DNA from: Comamonas sp. KCTC 72670
GTDB taxonomy: Bacteria > Myxococcota > Myxococcia > Myxococcales > Myxococcaceae
DNA length: 64,000 nucleotides
Direction: 5' to 3'
Assembly (NCBI GenBank): GCA_014656495.1
Contig: BNCN01000004.1
Coordinates: forward strand, 186,001-250,000
Below, piece after piece: positions 35,870 to 45,453 of this stretch; within the stretch, counting starts at the first letter, position 1; each line of letters starts with the position of its first letter. The notes beneath the pieces were generated by a model. That model saw nothing but the letters and a program-made list of their open reading frames with translations. It searched no databases and had not been told where the DNA came from. The translations under genes were made by a program, and so were the position numbers.

Positions 35870-36787
35870 ATGAAGCCGGTCCTGTTGCTCGCCTCCTGCG
35901 TTGTCCTGCTCGGTGCCTGCCGCTGGCAAGCACCGCGCTACCCGGTGGCGCCGGTGGAGTTGTCCGGTGCCACCCTGCGGGACAACGCCCTCCTGGGACT
36001 GGCTCCCGAGGGCGTGGCCACGCTCTTCTCCGCGGCGCTCAAGGACTCTGGCCGCTTCGTGCAGAAGGGCGAGGACGCCCCCCGCGAGGAGCGGCCCTGG
36101 CGTTTGACGCTGGATGTGCCCTTCACGCGTGAGGTGCTGAAGGACGGCGACCCTCGCAGCTTCGCGGAGGTGGGCGCCAACTTGATTCTCGAGCGCTTCG
36201 GCGAGCGGCTGCCCCAGCGTTACGAGCTGGTGGGGCTGGGTGAGGCGCCCGTCGAGGAGGACTCGCCCGCGGGACGTCAGAAGGCCATGCGCGAGGCGCT
36301 GGCCAACGTCCTGCACCAGGTGACGGAGTCCGCCGTCATGCAGCTCACCGCCCTGGGCCGCACCGACGACGAGCTGGTCCAGGACCTCCAGGCCACGGAC
36401 GCGCGCGTCCGGGAGTTCGGCCTGCGCACGTTGGCGGAGCGGCAGCACCCGTCCGCGGCGCCGCTGCTCATCGAGCGCCTCAAGGAGGCGACCGACGCGG
36501 AGACGGTGCGCAAGACGATGGGCTCGCTGGTGGAGATGAAGGCACCGGTCGCCGTGCCGGTGCTCATCGACCTGGCGCGGGGCCGGGACCTGGGCTTCGT
36601 GCAGGAGATTGTCTTCGCGGTGGGCGAAATCGGCGGGCCCGAGGCGGAGGCCTACCTGTACACGATGGCCCAGGGGCATGATGCGCCTGCGGTCCAGGCC
36701 GCCGCGCAGCAGGCGCTGGACACGCTCTACGCATCACGAAAGCAGCACTCAACCCTGGAGGCGCGTGGCCCGGGCCGCGCGGATTGA
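35870..36787 (+). CDS. HEAT-repeat lipoprotein
   Basis: A 305-residue lipoprotein with signal and lipobox LLGAC. An N-terminal domain (~30-160) is followed by HEAT-like helices (VREFGLRTLAERQHPSAAPLLIERL, PVAVPVLIDLARGRD, AVGEIGGPEAEAYLYTM), a scaffold for protein binding at the outer membrane or periplasm. Start ATG 35870. It begins a run of five plus-strand genes (with the next lipoprotein, birA, coaX and a repeat protein) with short gaps, probably one operon. Confidence 0.8.
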   Translation: MKPVLLLASCVVLLGACRWQAPRYPVAPVELSGATLRDNALLGLAPEGVATLFSAALKDSGRFVQKGEDAPREERPWRLTLDVPFTREVLKDGDPRSFAEVGANLILERFGERLPQRYELVGLGEAPVEEDSPAGRQKAMREALANVLHQVTESAVMQLTALGRTDDELVQDLQATDARVREFGLRTLAERQHPSAAPLLIERLKEATDAETVRKTMGSLVEMKAPVAVPVLIDLARGRDLGFVQEIVFAVGEIGGPEAEAYLYTMAQGHDAPAVQAAAQQALDTLYASRKQHSTLEARGPGRAD

Positions 36788-36794
36788 CATCGAG

Positions 36795-37400
36795 ATGAAG
36801 CGTTCATTCGGCGTGGGCGGAGCCGTGGTGCTCGCGGCCCTGGTGCTGGGCACCGGTTGTTCCAAGAACGTGGACGCGGCGGCGGACGCGAGCGCCAGCG
36901 GTGGCGACGTGTCGGAGTACTACCCGCTCGCGGTGGGCAACAGCTGGACGTACCGGATCAACGGCCGCGACGACAAATCCGTCACGGTGGAGATCGTCAA
37001 GGAAGAGGCGGGTGTCTTCCACGACAACCAGGGCGGACAGCTCTCCGTGGACGGCTACGGCCTGAGGGACCCCAAGCGCTACCTGCTCCGCGGCCCGCTG
37101 AAGACGGGGCATGCGTGGACCAACGTGGTGTCCGTGTCTTCGACGGAGCGCTACAGCATCGTCCAGGCCGGTGCGCCCTGTCAGACGCCCGCGGGCACGT
37201 TCCCGCGCTGCGTGCAGGTGGAGGGCCGCAACCGCGTGGATGCCAAGGCCACGCTGGTGAACACCATGACCTTCGCGCCGGGCGTCGGCATGGTGCGCGT
37301 CGAGATGGCGGTGGAGACCAACGGGCAGCTCGTGCCACAGACGTCCCTGGAGCTGACGGCCTGGCAGCTCCGCGATGGCGCGGCGCCGCCGTCGGGCTGA
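36795..37400 (+). CDS. Small lipoprotein, unknown
   Basis: A 201-residue lipoprotein (lipobox LGTGC). The mature part is a single domain with EYYPLAVGNSWTYRING at its start, and two cysteines (QTPAGTFPRCV). This opening is common in exported proteins of delta-proteobacteria with a beta-sandwich fold, but I cannot name the function. It begins 7 bp after the HEAT lipoprotein stop, so the two are coupled. Confidence 0.75.
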   Translation: MKRSFGVGGAVVLAALVLGTGCSKNVDAAADASASGGDVSEYYPLAVGNSWTYRINGRDDKSVTVEIVKEEAGVFHDNQGGQLSVDGYGLRDPKRYLLRGPLKTGHAWTNVVSVSSTERYSIVQAGAPCQTPAGTFPRCVQVEGRNRVDAKATLVNTMTFAPGVGMVRVEMAVETNGQLVPQTSLELTAWQLRDGAAPPSG

Positions 37401-37433
37401 CCGCTGGGCCAAGACTCTCCACGAGGTGCCGCC

Positions 37434-38441
37434 GTGGCCGCCAACGCGAACGAGCAGACGCAGGAAGAGCTCATCCTGGGCTTCCTCTCCGAGAGGGGAA
37501 GCGACGACTACACCTCGGGTGAGGCGCTCTCCAGCAAGCTGGGCCTGTCCCGCACGGCGGTGTGGAAGCACGTGGAGTCCCTGCGCGCCAAGGGCTACCG
37601 CATCGAGGCGGTGTCCGCGCGGGGGTACCGGCTGGTGTCGGTGCCGGACCGGCTGACCGCGCTTGAGGTGGTGCCGCTGCTGGACACGCATGACCTGGGG
37701 CGCACCCTCCACCATCACGCGTCGCTGCCCTCCACCAACGAGAAGGCCTTCCGGCTGGCGCAGGACGGCGCCGAGCACGGCGAGGTCGTGGTGGCCGAGC
37801 AGCAGACCGCGGGGAAGGGCCGCAGGGGCCGGGTCTGGGTCTCCCCGCCGGGCCTCAACCTCTACTTCTCCGCCATCCTGCGTCCGGCGCTGCCGCCTCA
37901 ACGCGCGCCGGAGCTGACGCTGGTCGCCGCCGTGGCGCTGGCGGAGGCCCTGCGCGACGCGGGCGCCAACGCCGCCATCAAGTGGCCCAACGACGTCCAC
38001 ATCGACGGGCGCAAGGTGGCCGGCATCCTCACCGAGCTCTCCGCCGAGCCCGAGCGCGTCCACTTCGTCATCGTGGGGGTGGGGGTCAATCTCAACTCCC
38101 AGGCCGAGCACTTCCCGGACGAGCTGCGCGACACCGCCACGTCCCTGTCCTTGGCGCTGGGCAAGCCCGTGCAGCGGGCGCAGTTCGCCGCCGCGCTCTG
38201 GACGCGGCTCGAGGAGTGGTTGGACCTCTACCTGGAGACCGGCTTCGACGCGGTGCGTGCGCGCTGGAAGGCCCTGTCCTCCACCCTGGGGCAGGACGTG
38301 CTGGTGCGCACGGACCGGCAGGAGCTGCGGGGCAGGGCGGAGGACATCGACCCTTCGGGGGCCCTGCTGGTGCGGACGGCGGAGGGCTCGCTCGAACGTG
38401 TCTTGGCGGGCGACGTGGAGCAGCTGAGGCCACGGCGGTAG
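37434..38441 (+). CDS. birA: Bifunctional biotin ligase / repressor
   Basis: A 335-residue BirA with an N-terminal winged HTH ([28 protein letters not shown]). The biotin ligase domain ([45 protein letters not shown]) and C-terminal SH3-like domain follow. It makes biotinyl-5'-AMP and attaches biotin to carboxylase carrier proteins; the HTH suggests it also represses biotin genes. The GTG start at 37434 follows a 33-bp gap. coaX follows immediately. Confidence 0.93.
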   Translation: MAANANEQTQEELILGFLSERGSDDYTSGEALSSKLGLSRTAVWKHVESLRAKGYRIEAVSARGYRLVSVPDRLTALEVVPLLDTHDLGRTLHHHASLPSTNEKAFRLAQDGAEHGEVVVAEQQTAGKGRRGRVWVSPPGLNLYFSAILRPALPPQRAPELTLVAAVALAEALRDAGANAAIKWPNDVHIDGRKVAGILTELSAEPERVHFVIVGVGVNLNSQAEHFPDELRDTATSLSLALGKPVQRAQFAAALWTRLEEWLDLYLETGFDAVRARWKALSSTLGQDVLVRTDRQELRGRAEDIDPSGALLVRTAEGSLERVLAGDVEQLRPRR

Positions 38442-38454
38442 ACTGCGTGGCGTG

Positions 38455-39225
38455 ATGCTCCTCGCCATCGATGTCGGCAACACCAACACCGTGCTCGGGG
38501 TGTTCGAGGGTCGGCGGCTGCTCGACCACTGGCGTGTGGAGACCAGCACGCGCCGCACCTCGGACGAGTACGGCATCCTGGTGCGGCAGCTCTTCACCCA
38601 CCGGGGCATCGACCCCGCGAAGGTGACGGCGGTCGCCGTGTCCAGCGTGGTGCCGCCGCTCCAGTCGAACCTGGAGAAGATGACCGAGCGGTACTTTCGC
38701 CTCCGCCCCATGTTCGTGGGCCCCGGCGTGAAGACGGGCATGCCCATCCTCTACGACAACCCCCGGGAGGTGGGCGCGGACCGCATCGTCAACGCGGTGT
38801 CCGCCTACGAGAAGCACCACACGGGGGTGCTCGTGGTGGACTTCGGCACCGCGACGACGTTCGACGCGGTGTCCCCCAAGGGGGAGTACCTGGGCGGCTG
38901 CATCTGCCCCGGCATCAACATCTCCATGGAGGCGCTGTTCCAGAATGCCTCCAAGCTGCCGCGCGTGGAGTTCGCGCGGCCGCCACACGTCATCGGGCGC
39001 AACACCGTGCACTCCATGCAGTCCGGGCTCGTCTACGGCTACGTGGGAATGGTGGACGGCATCTGCGCCCGCATGCAGGCTGAGCTGGGCTTTCCGGTGA
39101 AGGTCGTCGCCACCGGGGGGCTCGCGTCGCTGGTGGCCAGCGAGTCCAAGGCCATCCACCAGGTGGATGAGTTCCTCACGCTCGAGGGCCTGCGCATCAT
39201 CTACGGAAGGAATCACGCGTCATGA
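38455..39225 (+). CDS. coaX: Type III pantothenate kinase
   Basis: A 256-residue enzyme with the ASKHA-fold signature [10 protein letters not shown] (residues 5-14), [16 protein letters not shown] (PREVGADR), [13 protein letters not shown] and [11 protein letters not shown]. It phosphorylates pantothenate, the first step of CoA synthesis; unlike CoaA it is not feedback-inhibited. A GTG at 38452 is directly upstream of ATG 38455. Its stop overlaps the next gene by 4 bp. Proximity of birA and coaX is common in bacteria. Confidence 0.93.
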   Translation: MLLAIDVGNTNTVLGVFEGRRLLDHWRVETSTRRTSDEYGILVRQLFTHRGIDPAKVTAVAVSSVVPPLQSNLEKMTERYFRLRPMFVGPGVKTGMPILYDNPREVGADRIVNAVSAYEKHHTGVLVVDFGTATTFDAVSPKGEYLGGCICPGINISMEALFQNASKLPRVEFARPPHVIGRNTVHSMQSGLVYGYVGMVDGICARMQAELGFPVKVVATGGLASLVASESKAIHQVDEFLTLEGLRIIYGRNHAS

Positions 39226-40355
39226 CCACCGCCGTCCCCAACACTGTGCCGACGCCGCCCCCGGGCTGTCCCTTCGACGCGGAGTTCCTGCCGCCCAACC
39301 TGCGCAAGCACGTGGACCCGGCCGCGCCGGTGCCGCTGCGGATGATGGCGGCCAAGTCGCTCGTCCCGCTCAACCCGTCCGACATGGTGGGCGCGCTCTA
39401 CATGCTCACGTTCGATCCGGACGCGGGCGTGCGCGAGACGGCGGCGAAGACGGCCGCTGGGCTGCCGGACAAGATCCTGGGCTCCGCGCTGCGCGACGAG
39501 GAGGTGCAGCCGCAGGTGCTCGGGTACTTCCTGGGGCTCGTCAAGGACAAGGACGCCTACGCGGAGATGCTGGTCCTCAACCCCAGCACGCCGGATGAGG
39601 CGGTGGCCGAGGTGGCCCGGGACTGCAGCGCGAAGCTGACGGAAATCATCGGGCAGAACCAGCTCCGCCTGCTGCGCAACGAGGGCATCCTCCGCAACCT
39701 CTGCGCCAACGCGAGCGCGCCGGTGTCCATCATCGACAACGTCTGCGACTTCGCGGTGCGCAGCGGGATGCAGCTGCTGGACGTGCCGCAGATGAAGGCC
39801 GCGCGCGTGCGCGTCTTCGGTCCCGAGGCCGCGGAGGCGCCGCCGCCCCAGGGCCCCACCGCGGAAGAGGTGCTGCAGGAGTTCGCGGAGGCCGCGGACG
39901 AGACGGCCGCGCCCATGGAGGAGGGCAAGCGCCTGACGCTGGCCCAGCGCATCATGCGCATGTCCATCGCGGAGAAGATCAAGCTGGCCACGCTGGGCAA
40001 CAAGGAAGCCCGCACGGCGCTCATCCGCGAGACGAACAAGCTGGTGGCCGTGGCCGTCATCCGCAGCCCGCGCATCACCGACGGTGAGGTGCTCGCGTGC
40101 GCCGCCAACCGCGCGATGATGGATGACGTGCTGCGCGTCATCTACAGCAACCGCGAGTGGACGAAGAACCACAAGGTGAAGATGGCGCTGGTGAAGAACC
40201 CCAAGGTTCCGCTCACCGTCACCATGAAGTTCCTCAACTCGTTCCGCGACGCGGAGCTGAAGGACCTCAGCCGCGACAAGAACGTGCCGGCGGCCGTGCA
40301 GGGCTTCGCGAAGAAGCTGCACGAGAAGAAGACGGCCCCGAAGAAGCAGGGCTAG
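39222..40355 (+). CDS. Helical repeat protein, coupled to coaX
   Basis: A 377-residue soluble protein made of short helical repeats, with no signal peptide (for example [26 protein letters not shown] and [38 protein letters not shown]). A Glu/Pro-rich linker occurs near residue 205-230. The end is Lys-rich. It looks like a HEAT/DUF2336-type scaffold; no enzyme motif is seen. The ATG overlaps the coaX stop (ATGA). Confidence 0.7.
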   Translation: MTTAVPNTVPTPPPGCPFDAEFLPPNLRKHVDPAAPVPLRMMAAKSLVPLNPSDMVGALYMLTFDPDAGVRETAAKTAAGLPDKILGSALRDEEVQPQVLGYFLGLVKDKDAYAEMLVLNPSTPDEAVAEVARDCSAKLTEIIGQNQLRLLRNEGILRNLCANASAPVSIIDNVCDFAVRSGMQLLDVPQMKAARVRVFGPEAAEAPPPQGPTAEEVLQEFAEAADETAAPMEEGKRLTLAQRIMRMSIAEKIKLATLGNKEARTALIRETNKLVAVAVIRSPRITDGEVLACAANRAMMDDVLRVIYSNREWTKNHKVKMALVKNPKVPLTVTMKFLNSFRDAELKDLSRDKNVPAAVQGFAKKLHEKKTAPKKQG

Positions 40356-40369
40356 TCGTTGAAGCGGTG

Positions 40370-40393
40370 CCCCGGGCTCGGTGGAGCCCGGGG
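40370..40393. terminator. Bidirectional terminator between convergent genes
   Basis: A perfect 10-bp stem (CCCCGGGCTC / GAGCCCGGGG) with a 4-base loop lies between the stops of the repeat-protein gene and frzS. No T-run follows; a terminator is inferred from position. Confidence 0.55.
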
Positions 40394-40411
40394 AGACGGC
40401 GCGCGGCCTTG

Positions 40412-42142
40412 CTAGGCCGCGGCCTCGTTGGCGTCGTCGTCCGCCACGGAGGAGGCGGGCTCGTCCAGGAGCTGCTGGGCGATGGCGAGCGCCTTCTTGG
40501 TCTTCTCGCGCAGCTTCTCCTCGCCCTTGATGCGCGCGTAGAGGCGCGTGACGCGCTCCTCGTTGCGGGCGGTGGCGGTCTCCAGCTCGGCGATGCGGCG
40601 GCGGAGCTCGTCGGCCTCCTCGGCGGCGCGGGTGCTCTGCTCGGACAGCTCGACCTGGGCCTGACCCAGCTGCACCCGCAGCTCCTCGGCCTCGTGCTGC
40701 GCGGCCTCGACCTGGGTCCGCAGGCCCTCGGCGGCCTCCTGCGCGGCCTGGACGTCGGCTTCCAGCTGACCGGCGCGCGAGCGCAGCTCCTCCAGCTCCG
40801 CGGCGAAGGCGTGCGCCTGGGCCTGGTGCTGATCCAGCTCCGCCTGGAGCGCGGTGAGCTGCGCGGAGGCGCTCCGGGCCTCGTCCTTGGCGGCGGCGAG
40901 CTGCTGGTCCACGCGCTTGCGGTCCGCGGTGAGCGAATCCGCCCGGGCGCTCAGCGTCTTCAGCTGGGCGTCACGCTGCGTGATCTCGGACTCGGCGGTG
41001 CTGGCCTTCTGCTCCAGCTCCAGGCTCTGGTCCTTGAGCTCGAGAATCTCCTGGTCCTTCTGGTTGAGCTCCGTCTTGAGGCGGAGGATCTCCTTGTCCT
41101 TCTTGTTGGCCGCGTCGCGAAGGGCGAAGGTGTCCTTGTCGTTCTTCCCAGAGGACGCGCGGGCCGCTTCCAGCTCCGTGCCCTGCGTCTCCAGCTGCGC
41201 TTCCAAATCCCGCACGCGCTCCTCGGCGTGCGTCGCGGCGCCGCGCGAGTCATCGAGCTCGGCCTGGAGCTCCGCCACCTTCGCGCGCAGGCTGCGCAGC
41301 TCCGCGGCATCCGCGGCGGGCGGCATGGAGACCGGCGGCGGGGCAGGGCGGGCCGCGGGGGCCGGGCGGGACGTGGGCACGGGCGGCGGCGCGACGGCGC
41401 GCGGGGGCTCCGGCGGCGGCGCGACGGGCACCGGGGTGATGAAGCCCACCACCGTCTTCTCGGAGTCGTCCAGGCCGTCCAGCGCGTCCTCCGCGTCGGT
41501 GCCCAGGGAGTCCAGCGTGGAGAAGTCCTCCTCCACGCCCTCCACCACGGCCTCGGGCGGAGCGACGACGACTTCTTCCTCGAAGGACGGCGTCTCGTCC
41601 GGGGCGGACAGGTCGCCGAAGGCGGCGTCGAGGTCCAGCTCCTCGCCGGTGACGGGCGGCTCCTCGGCCGTCTCGACGGAGATCTCCTCGCCGAAGTCCG
41701 CCGTCATCGGCTCGTCGCCGAGCGCGTCCAGCGTGAGGCTCTCGTCGACGACGTCCTCGGTGACGGGCAGCTCGGGGAAGCCGATCAGCGTGCCCGCCGC
41801 GTTCACCAACTGCTCGGCGTCCACCGGCTTGGCGACGTACTCATCGGCGTGCGCCTTCAGCTTGCGGTGCTGCGCGAAGCCGTCCGGGTTGCCGATGATG
41901 ACGATGGGGACGTTCTTGAGGTCGTCGTCCTTCTTCAGCTTGCCGCAGATGAGGTAGCCGTTCTGGCCCGCGGACAGGTCCACCGCGAGCACCACGAGGT
42001 CCGGCCGCTCCCTGCGGATCTGCTCCACGCTGCCCTTGCCGTCCGACGTCTCCTCGACCGAGAAGCCCCGGCCCTCCAGGGCCGAACGCAGGGAGGCGGA
42101 GAGCGCGGTGTCGCTTTCGACAATCAGGATTTTCTTCGACAT
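40412..42142 (-). CDS. frzS: FrzS, polar S-motility protein with pseudo-receiver
   Basis: A 576-residue protein. Residues 1-~125 are a receiver-like domain close to M. xanthus FrzS (KKILIVESDTALS, AVDLSAGQNGYLICGKL, IVIIGNPDGFAQHRKLKAH). The usual switch Thr/Ser at the end of beta-4 is not present (IIGN), so phosphorylation switching is unlikely; this fits what is known of FrzS. A Glu/Asp/Pro-rich linker (~130-275) and a long coiled coil (~285-540) follow. The C-terminus ends DEPASSVADDDANEAAA. FrzS moves between poles and stimulates type-IV-pili S-motility. Start ATG 42142. Confidence 0.9.
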   Translation of the reverse strand: MSKKILIVESDTALSASLRSALEGRGFSVEETSDGKGSVEQIRRERPDLVVLAVDLSAGQNGYLICGKLKKDDDLKNVPIVIIGNPDGFAQHRKLKAHADEYVAKPVDAEQLVNAAGTLIGFPELPVTEDVVDESLTLDALGDEPMTADFGEEISVETAEEPPVTGEELDLDAAFGDLSAPDETPSFEEEVVVAPPEAVVEGVEEDFSTLDSLGTDAEDALDGLDDSEKTVVGFITPVPVAPPPEPPRAVAPPPVPTSRPAPAARPAPPPVSMPPAADAAELRSLRAKVAELQAELDDSRGAATHAEERVRDLEAQLETQGTELEAARASSGKNDKDTFALRDAANKKDKEILRLKTELNQKDQEILELKDQSLELEQKASTAESEITQRDAQLKTLSARADSLTADRKRVDQQLAAAKDEARSASAQLTALQAELDQHQAQAHAFAAELEELRSRAGQLEADVQAAQEAAEGLRTQVEAAQHEAEELRVQLGQAQVELSEQSTRAAEEADELRRRIAELETATARNEERVTRLYARIKGEEKLREKTKKALAIAQQLLDEPASSVADDDANEAAA

Positions 42143-42330
42143 GGAGGGACGGCCCGTCCTGGTATGCGGCGCGCGCAAACGCCCTACAGGCCGCGACGCG
42201 CAAGGAGAAAAGATGCGTCGAGGCTATCGGCCATGCGCGGGAGCGTCAATGTTCGGACCGGGCGGAATTCCGGCTGCTCGAGGAGCGAGCGAGCGCCGTC
42301 ACACAGCAGACGTTTCACCGCAACAGGTTG

Positions 42331-43233
42331 CTACTGATGCGGGTACGTCACCGGCTCGATGGAGACGGCGGGCCGCGAGAACTGGGGGCGCGGCGACGGC
42401 GGCAGCGAGAAGAGCGGTTCGTCGGAGTCGCGCGGCGCCTTGCGCGCCAGCTTCGCACCGCTGTCTCGCTCGGCGAGCATCCGGCGGATGTCGCCTTCGT
42501 CCATGTCCGTCACCATCTCGTAGACGATTTCGTCATCCCGCCAGGTGACCACGTTGAAGCCCTGCGCGGAGTCCACCTCCACGGCCTGCAGCGCCTGGAG
42601 CCGGGGGATGGCGGCTTCACCTTCACCGGGGAGCACGAACAGGCCCAGCCGGCGGCGCGGTTCATCGTCGGTGTCCGGCAGCGTCTCGTAGCTGATGTAC
42701 GCGACCTCGCGGCCGTTGAGGATGGAGATGCGGCCGCCCAGCGGCTGCGCCTTGGGAATCTGCGGCACGGTGATGCGCGGATCCACCTTGTCCTTGAACC
42801 ACTCCTCCACGTGCTCGGGCGTGTTGGAGGCGATCTCGAAGGGGAGCGCCTTGCTCTTGCTGTGGCGCTGCACGGCCTCCGCGCGCGCGGCGCTCAGCCG
42901 TTGTTCGGTGTGGAACGCGGCCCAGCCACCGCCGACCGTCACCACCACCAGCACCATGGCCCCCGCGCGCAGCCACACGCCAATCTGGGCGCGGCGCTGC
43001 TCCTGCTTGAGGCCCACCTGGATGCCCGCCCGGAGCGACGCGGGCGCCCGCATCCCCGAGACGGAGTGGCGCGCGGCTCGCCGCAGCGCCTGTCGCATCT
43101 GCTTCTCTTCCTCCGCGCGGCGCCCGCATTCAGCGCACCCGGAGAGGTGGGTTTCCACGTCCACCCGCTCCTCGGGCTGGAATTCGCCGTCGAGGTACGG
43201 ATACAGCAGCCGTTCGAGATCCTGGCAGTTCAT
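42331..43233 (-). CDS. Anti-sigma factor with zinc-binding N-terminus
   Basis: A 300-residue protein. The first 45 residues are a ZAS zinc-finger (HxxxCxxC in ETHLSGCAECGRR), which binds ECF sigma factors. A membrane helix, WLRAGAMVLVVVTVGGGWAAF, and a periplasmic domain (~110-300) with a DUF3379/RseA-type look follow. It starts 22 bp after the rpoE1 stop on the same strand and is likely RpoE1's anti-sigma partner. Start ATG 43233. Signal and targets unknown. Confidence 0.85.
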   Translation of the reverse strand: MNCQDLERLLYPYLDGEFQPEERVDVETHLSGCAECGRRAEEEKQMRQALRRAARHSVSGMRAPASLRAGIQVGLKQEQRRAQIGVWLRAGAMVLVVVTVGGGWAAFHTEQRLSAARAEAVQRHSKSKALPFEIASNTPEHVEEWFKDKVDPRITVPQIPKAQPLGGRISILNGREVAYISYETLPDTDDEPRRRLGLFVLPGEGEAAIPRLQALQAVEVDSAQGFNVVTWRDDEIVYEMVTDMDEGDIRRMLAERDSGAKLARKAPRDSDEPLFSLPPSPRPQFSRPAVSIEPVTYPHQ

Positions 43234-43255
43234 GGCGCGCGCTAGGAACTGGTTT

Positions 43256-43897
43256 CTACCCGGTCTTCTTCCTGTTGCGATACTCTTCCAGGTCCGCGGG
43301 CGCGTTCGCCGGCTCACCCTCGTGCCGGAAGACGCCCTGGCCCTCGGCGTACTCGCGCAGGTTCTTCTGCAGCAGCTTGCGGCCACGGAAGAGGCGGCTC
43401 ATCACCGTGCCCACGGGGCACTCCAGAATCTCCGCGATCTCCTTGTAGGAGAACTCCTGGAGGTCCGCGAGGATGACCACCAGCCGGAAGTCGATGGGCA
43501 GCGAGTCGATGGCCCGCAGCACGTCGTCCGACAGGAGCCGGTCGAAGAAGTACTGCTCCGGGTTGGCCGCGAAGTCCGTCGCGTCCCGGCTCACGAAGCG
43601 CTCGTGCACGGCCTCGCGCTCCACGCCCTCCACCACCGTGCGCTCCTTCACCTTGCGCCGGTAACGGTTGATGAACGTGTTCGTCAGAATCTTGAAGAGC
43701 CAGGCCTTGATGTTCGTGCCGCGCTCGAACTTGTCGAAGAAGCGGTAGGCCCGCATGCAGGTGTCCTGCACGAGGTCCTCGGCGTCCCGCTCGTTCTTCG
43801 TCAGGCGCAACGCCGCCGAGTAGAGCGGATCGAGGTGCGCGAGCGCCAGCTCTTCGAATTCCTGCTTCGTCCGGTTGGGTTGCCTGAAATCCAACAT
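43256..43897 (-). CDS. rpoE1: ECF sigma factor RpoE1
   Basis: A 213-residue ECF sigma-70. Region 2 is [36 protein letters not shown], followed by [16 protein letters not shown]. Region 4 is [45 protein letters not shown]. In M. xanthus an ECF sigma factor, RpoE1, lies next to the frz genes and affects motility; position and sequence support that identity. GGAAGG precedes ATG 43897. The frame extends upstream but codon use is poor there. Confidence 0.88.
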   Translation of the reverse strand: MLDFRQPNRTKQEFEELALAHLDPLYSAALRLTKNERDAEDLVQDTCMRAYRFFDKFERGTNIKAWLFKILTNTFINRYRRKVKERTVVEGVEREAVHERFVSRDATDFAANPEQYFFDRLLSDDVLRAIDSLPIDFRLVVILADLQEFSYKEIAEILECPVGTVMSRLFRGRKLLQKNLREYAEGQGVFRHEGEPANAPADLEEYRNRKKTG

Positions 43898-44069
43898 ATC
43901 CCGCCTTCCAAGGGCCCGAAACAAATGGGGAATGAGTTGTCGCTTACCCGTCAAATGTATGCACGGGAACAACCAGGGCAACAACGGCATCCCACGACAC
44001 CCGCCCGCACGCCCGCTTCGGGAATACACGACGCGGGACGGGGAAAGATATTCCCCACATCAGATAACG

Positions 44070-44108
44070 GACGGGGAGGCCGGATGTCGCCATCCGAACC
44101 TCCCCGTC
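44070..44108. terminator. Nested hairpin downstream of ald
   Basis: An outer stem GACGGGGAGG / CCTCCCCGTC (10 bp) encloses an inner perfect stem CGGATG / CATCCG with loop TCGC. It lies between the ald stop (minus strand) and the rpoE1 start, so it probably ends ald transcription. Confidence 0.5.
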
Positions 44109-44139
44109 TGAAACCGCGTCGTCTGCCTGCTCGCTGAGC

Positions 44140-45267
44140 TTACTTGCGGCCGGCCAGCGCGTCCGCCAGCGGCATGTAGGGGTAGCCCATGTCCTTCGCG
44201 ACGGCCTCGTAGGTGACGTGGCCGTTGTAGGTGTTCACCGCCAGGGCGAGGGCGCGGTCCGCCTTGATGGCCTCCACCAGGCCCAGGTCGGCGATCCGCC
44301 GCGAGTAGGGGCGGGTGACGTTGGTGAGGGCGTAGGTGGACGTCTGCGGCACGGCGCCCGGCATGTTGGCGACGCAGTAGTGCACGACGCCGTGGACCTC
44401 GAAGGTGGGGTTGTCGTGGGTGGTGGGCTTGCAGGTCTCGATGCAGCCGCCCTGGTCCACCGCCACGTCCACCACCGCGGAGCCCGGGGTCATCTCACCG
44501 ATGAGGGCCTCGGAGACGAGCTTCGGGGCCTTGCCGCCGGGGATGAGCACCGCGCCCACGACGAGGTCCGCCTCGCGCACGCTGCGGGCGATGCTCTCCG
44601 AGTCCGACGCGAGCACGCCCACGCGGCCGAGGAACACGTCGTCCAGGTAGGTGAGGCGCTCCATGTTGACGTCGAGGATGGTGACCTCGGCGCCCATGCC
44701 CACCGCCACCTTGGCGGCGCACAGGCCCACCACGCCGCCGCCGATGACGGTGACGCGGCCGCGGCGCACGCCGGGCACGCCGCCCAGCAGGATGCCCTTG
44801 CCGCCGTGGGCCTTCTCCAGGCACTTGGCGCCGACCTGGATGGCCATCTTCCCGGCCACCTCGCTCATGGGCTTGAGCAGCGGCAGGCTGCCGTCCTCCA
44901 ACTGCAGCGTCTCGTACGCGACGGCCGCGGCCTTCTTCTGGATGAGCGTCTTGGTCAGCTCCGGATCCACGCCGGCCAGGTGGAAGTACGTGTAGATGAT
45001 CTGTCCGGGCTGGATGCGCGCGTACTCGGGCGCGATGGGCTCCTTGACCTTGATGATCATCTCCGAGCGCTGCCAGACCTCGTCCGCGCTGGAAACGATC
45101 TGCGCGCCAACGCGCACGTACTCCGAATCGGGGATGCCGGAGCCCACGCCGGCGTTCGTCTCGATCAGGACGGTATGGCCCGCGGCGGTGAATGCGCTCA
45201 CGCCTGCTGGGACCATGCCGACGCGGTACTCGCGGGTTTTGATCTCCTTGGGAACTCCGACGATCAC
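44140..45267 (-). CDS. ald: Alanine dehydrogenase
   Basis: A 375-residue enzyme close to the usual Ald length. [18 protein letters not shown] start, the catalytic K/H region (HTYFHLAG), [27 protein letters not shown] (Rossmann nucleotide site) and [13 protein letters not shown], followed by [23 protein letters not shown], match Ald throughout. It interconverts L-alanine with pyruvate and ammonia using NAD. The GTG start at 45267 has GGAGG 6 bases upstream and is preferred over upstream starts. In this locus it interrupts rpoE1 and the frz operon. Confidence 0.93.
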   Translation of the reverse strand: MIVGVPKEIKTREYRVGMVPAGVSAFTAAGHTVLIETNAGVGSGIPDSEYVRVGAQIVSSADEVWQRSEMIIKVKEPIAPEYARIQPGQIIYTYFHLAGVDPELTKTLIQKKAAAVAYETLQLEDGSLPLLKPMSEVAGKMAIQVGAKCLEKAHGGKGILLGGVPGVRRGRVTVIGGGVVGLCAAKVAVGMGAEVTILDVNMERLTYLDDVFLGRVGVLASDSESIARSVREADLVVGAVLIPGGKAPKLVSEALIGEMTPGSAVVDVAVDQGGCIETCKPTTHDNPTFEVHGVVHYCVANMPGAVPQTSTYALTNVTRPYSRRIADLGLVEAIKADRALALAVNTYNGHVTYEAVAKDMGYPYMPLADALAGRK

Positions 45268-45453
45268 GACTGCCTCCGAGAGGGGGACGTAAAAAAGCGC
45301 GCGGACCCTAACGGGGGCCCCGAGGGGAATCAAGGCGCGCTCGGACAGCCCGTCGCGGGGGCGGATGCGTCGTGCGCCCTCCGCGAACATGACGCGAGGC
45401 GTTGGATGCGATGCGTGATGAAGCGCGCGCGGCTCGTGTTAGTTACCAGGGAC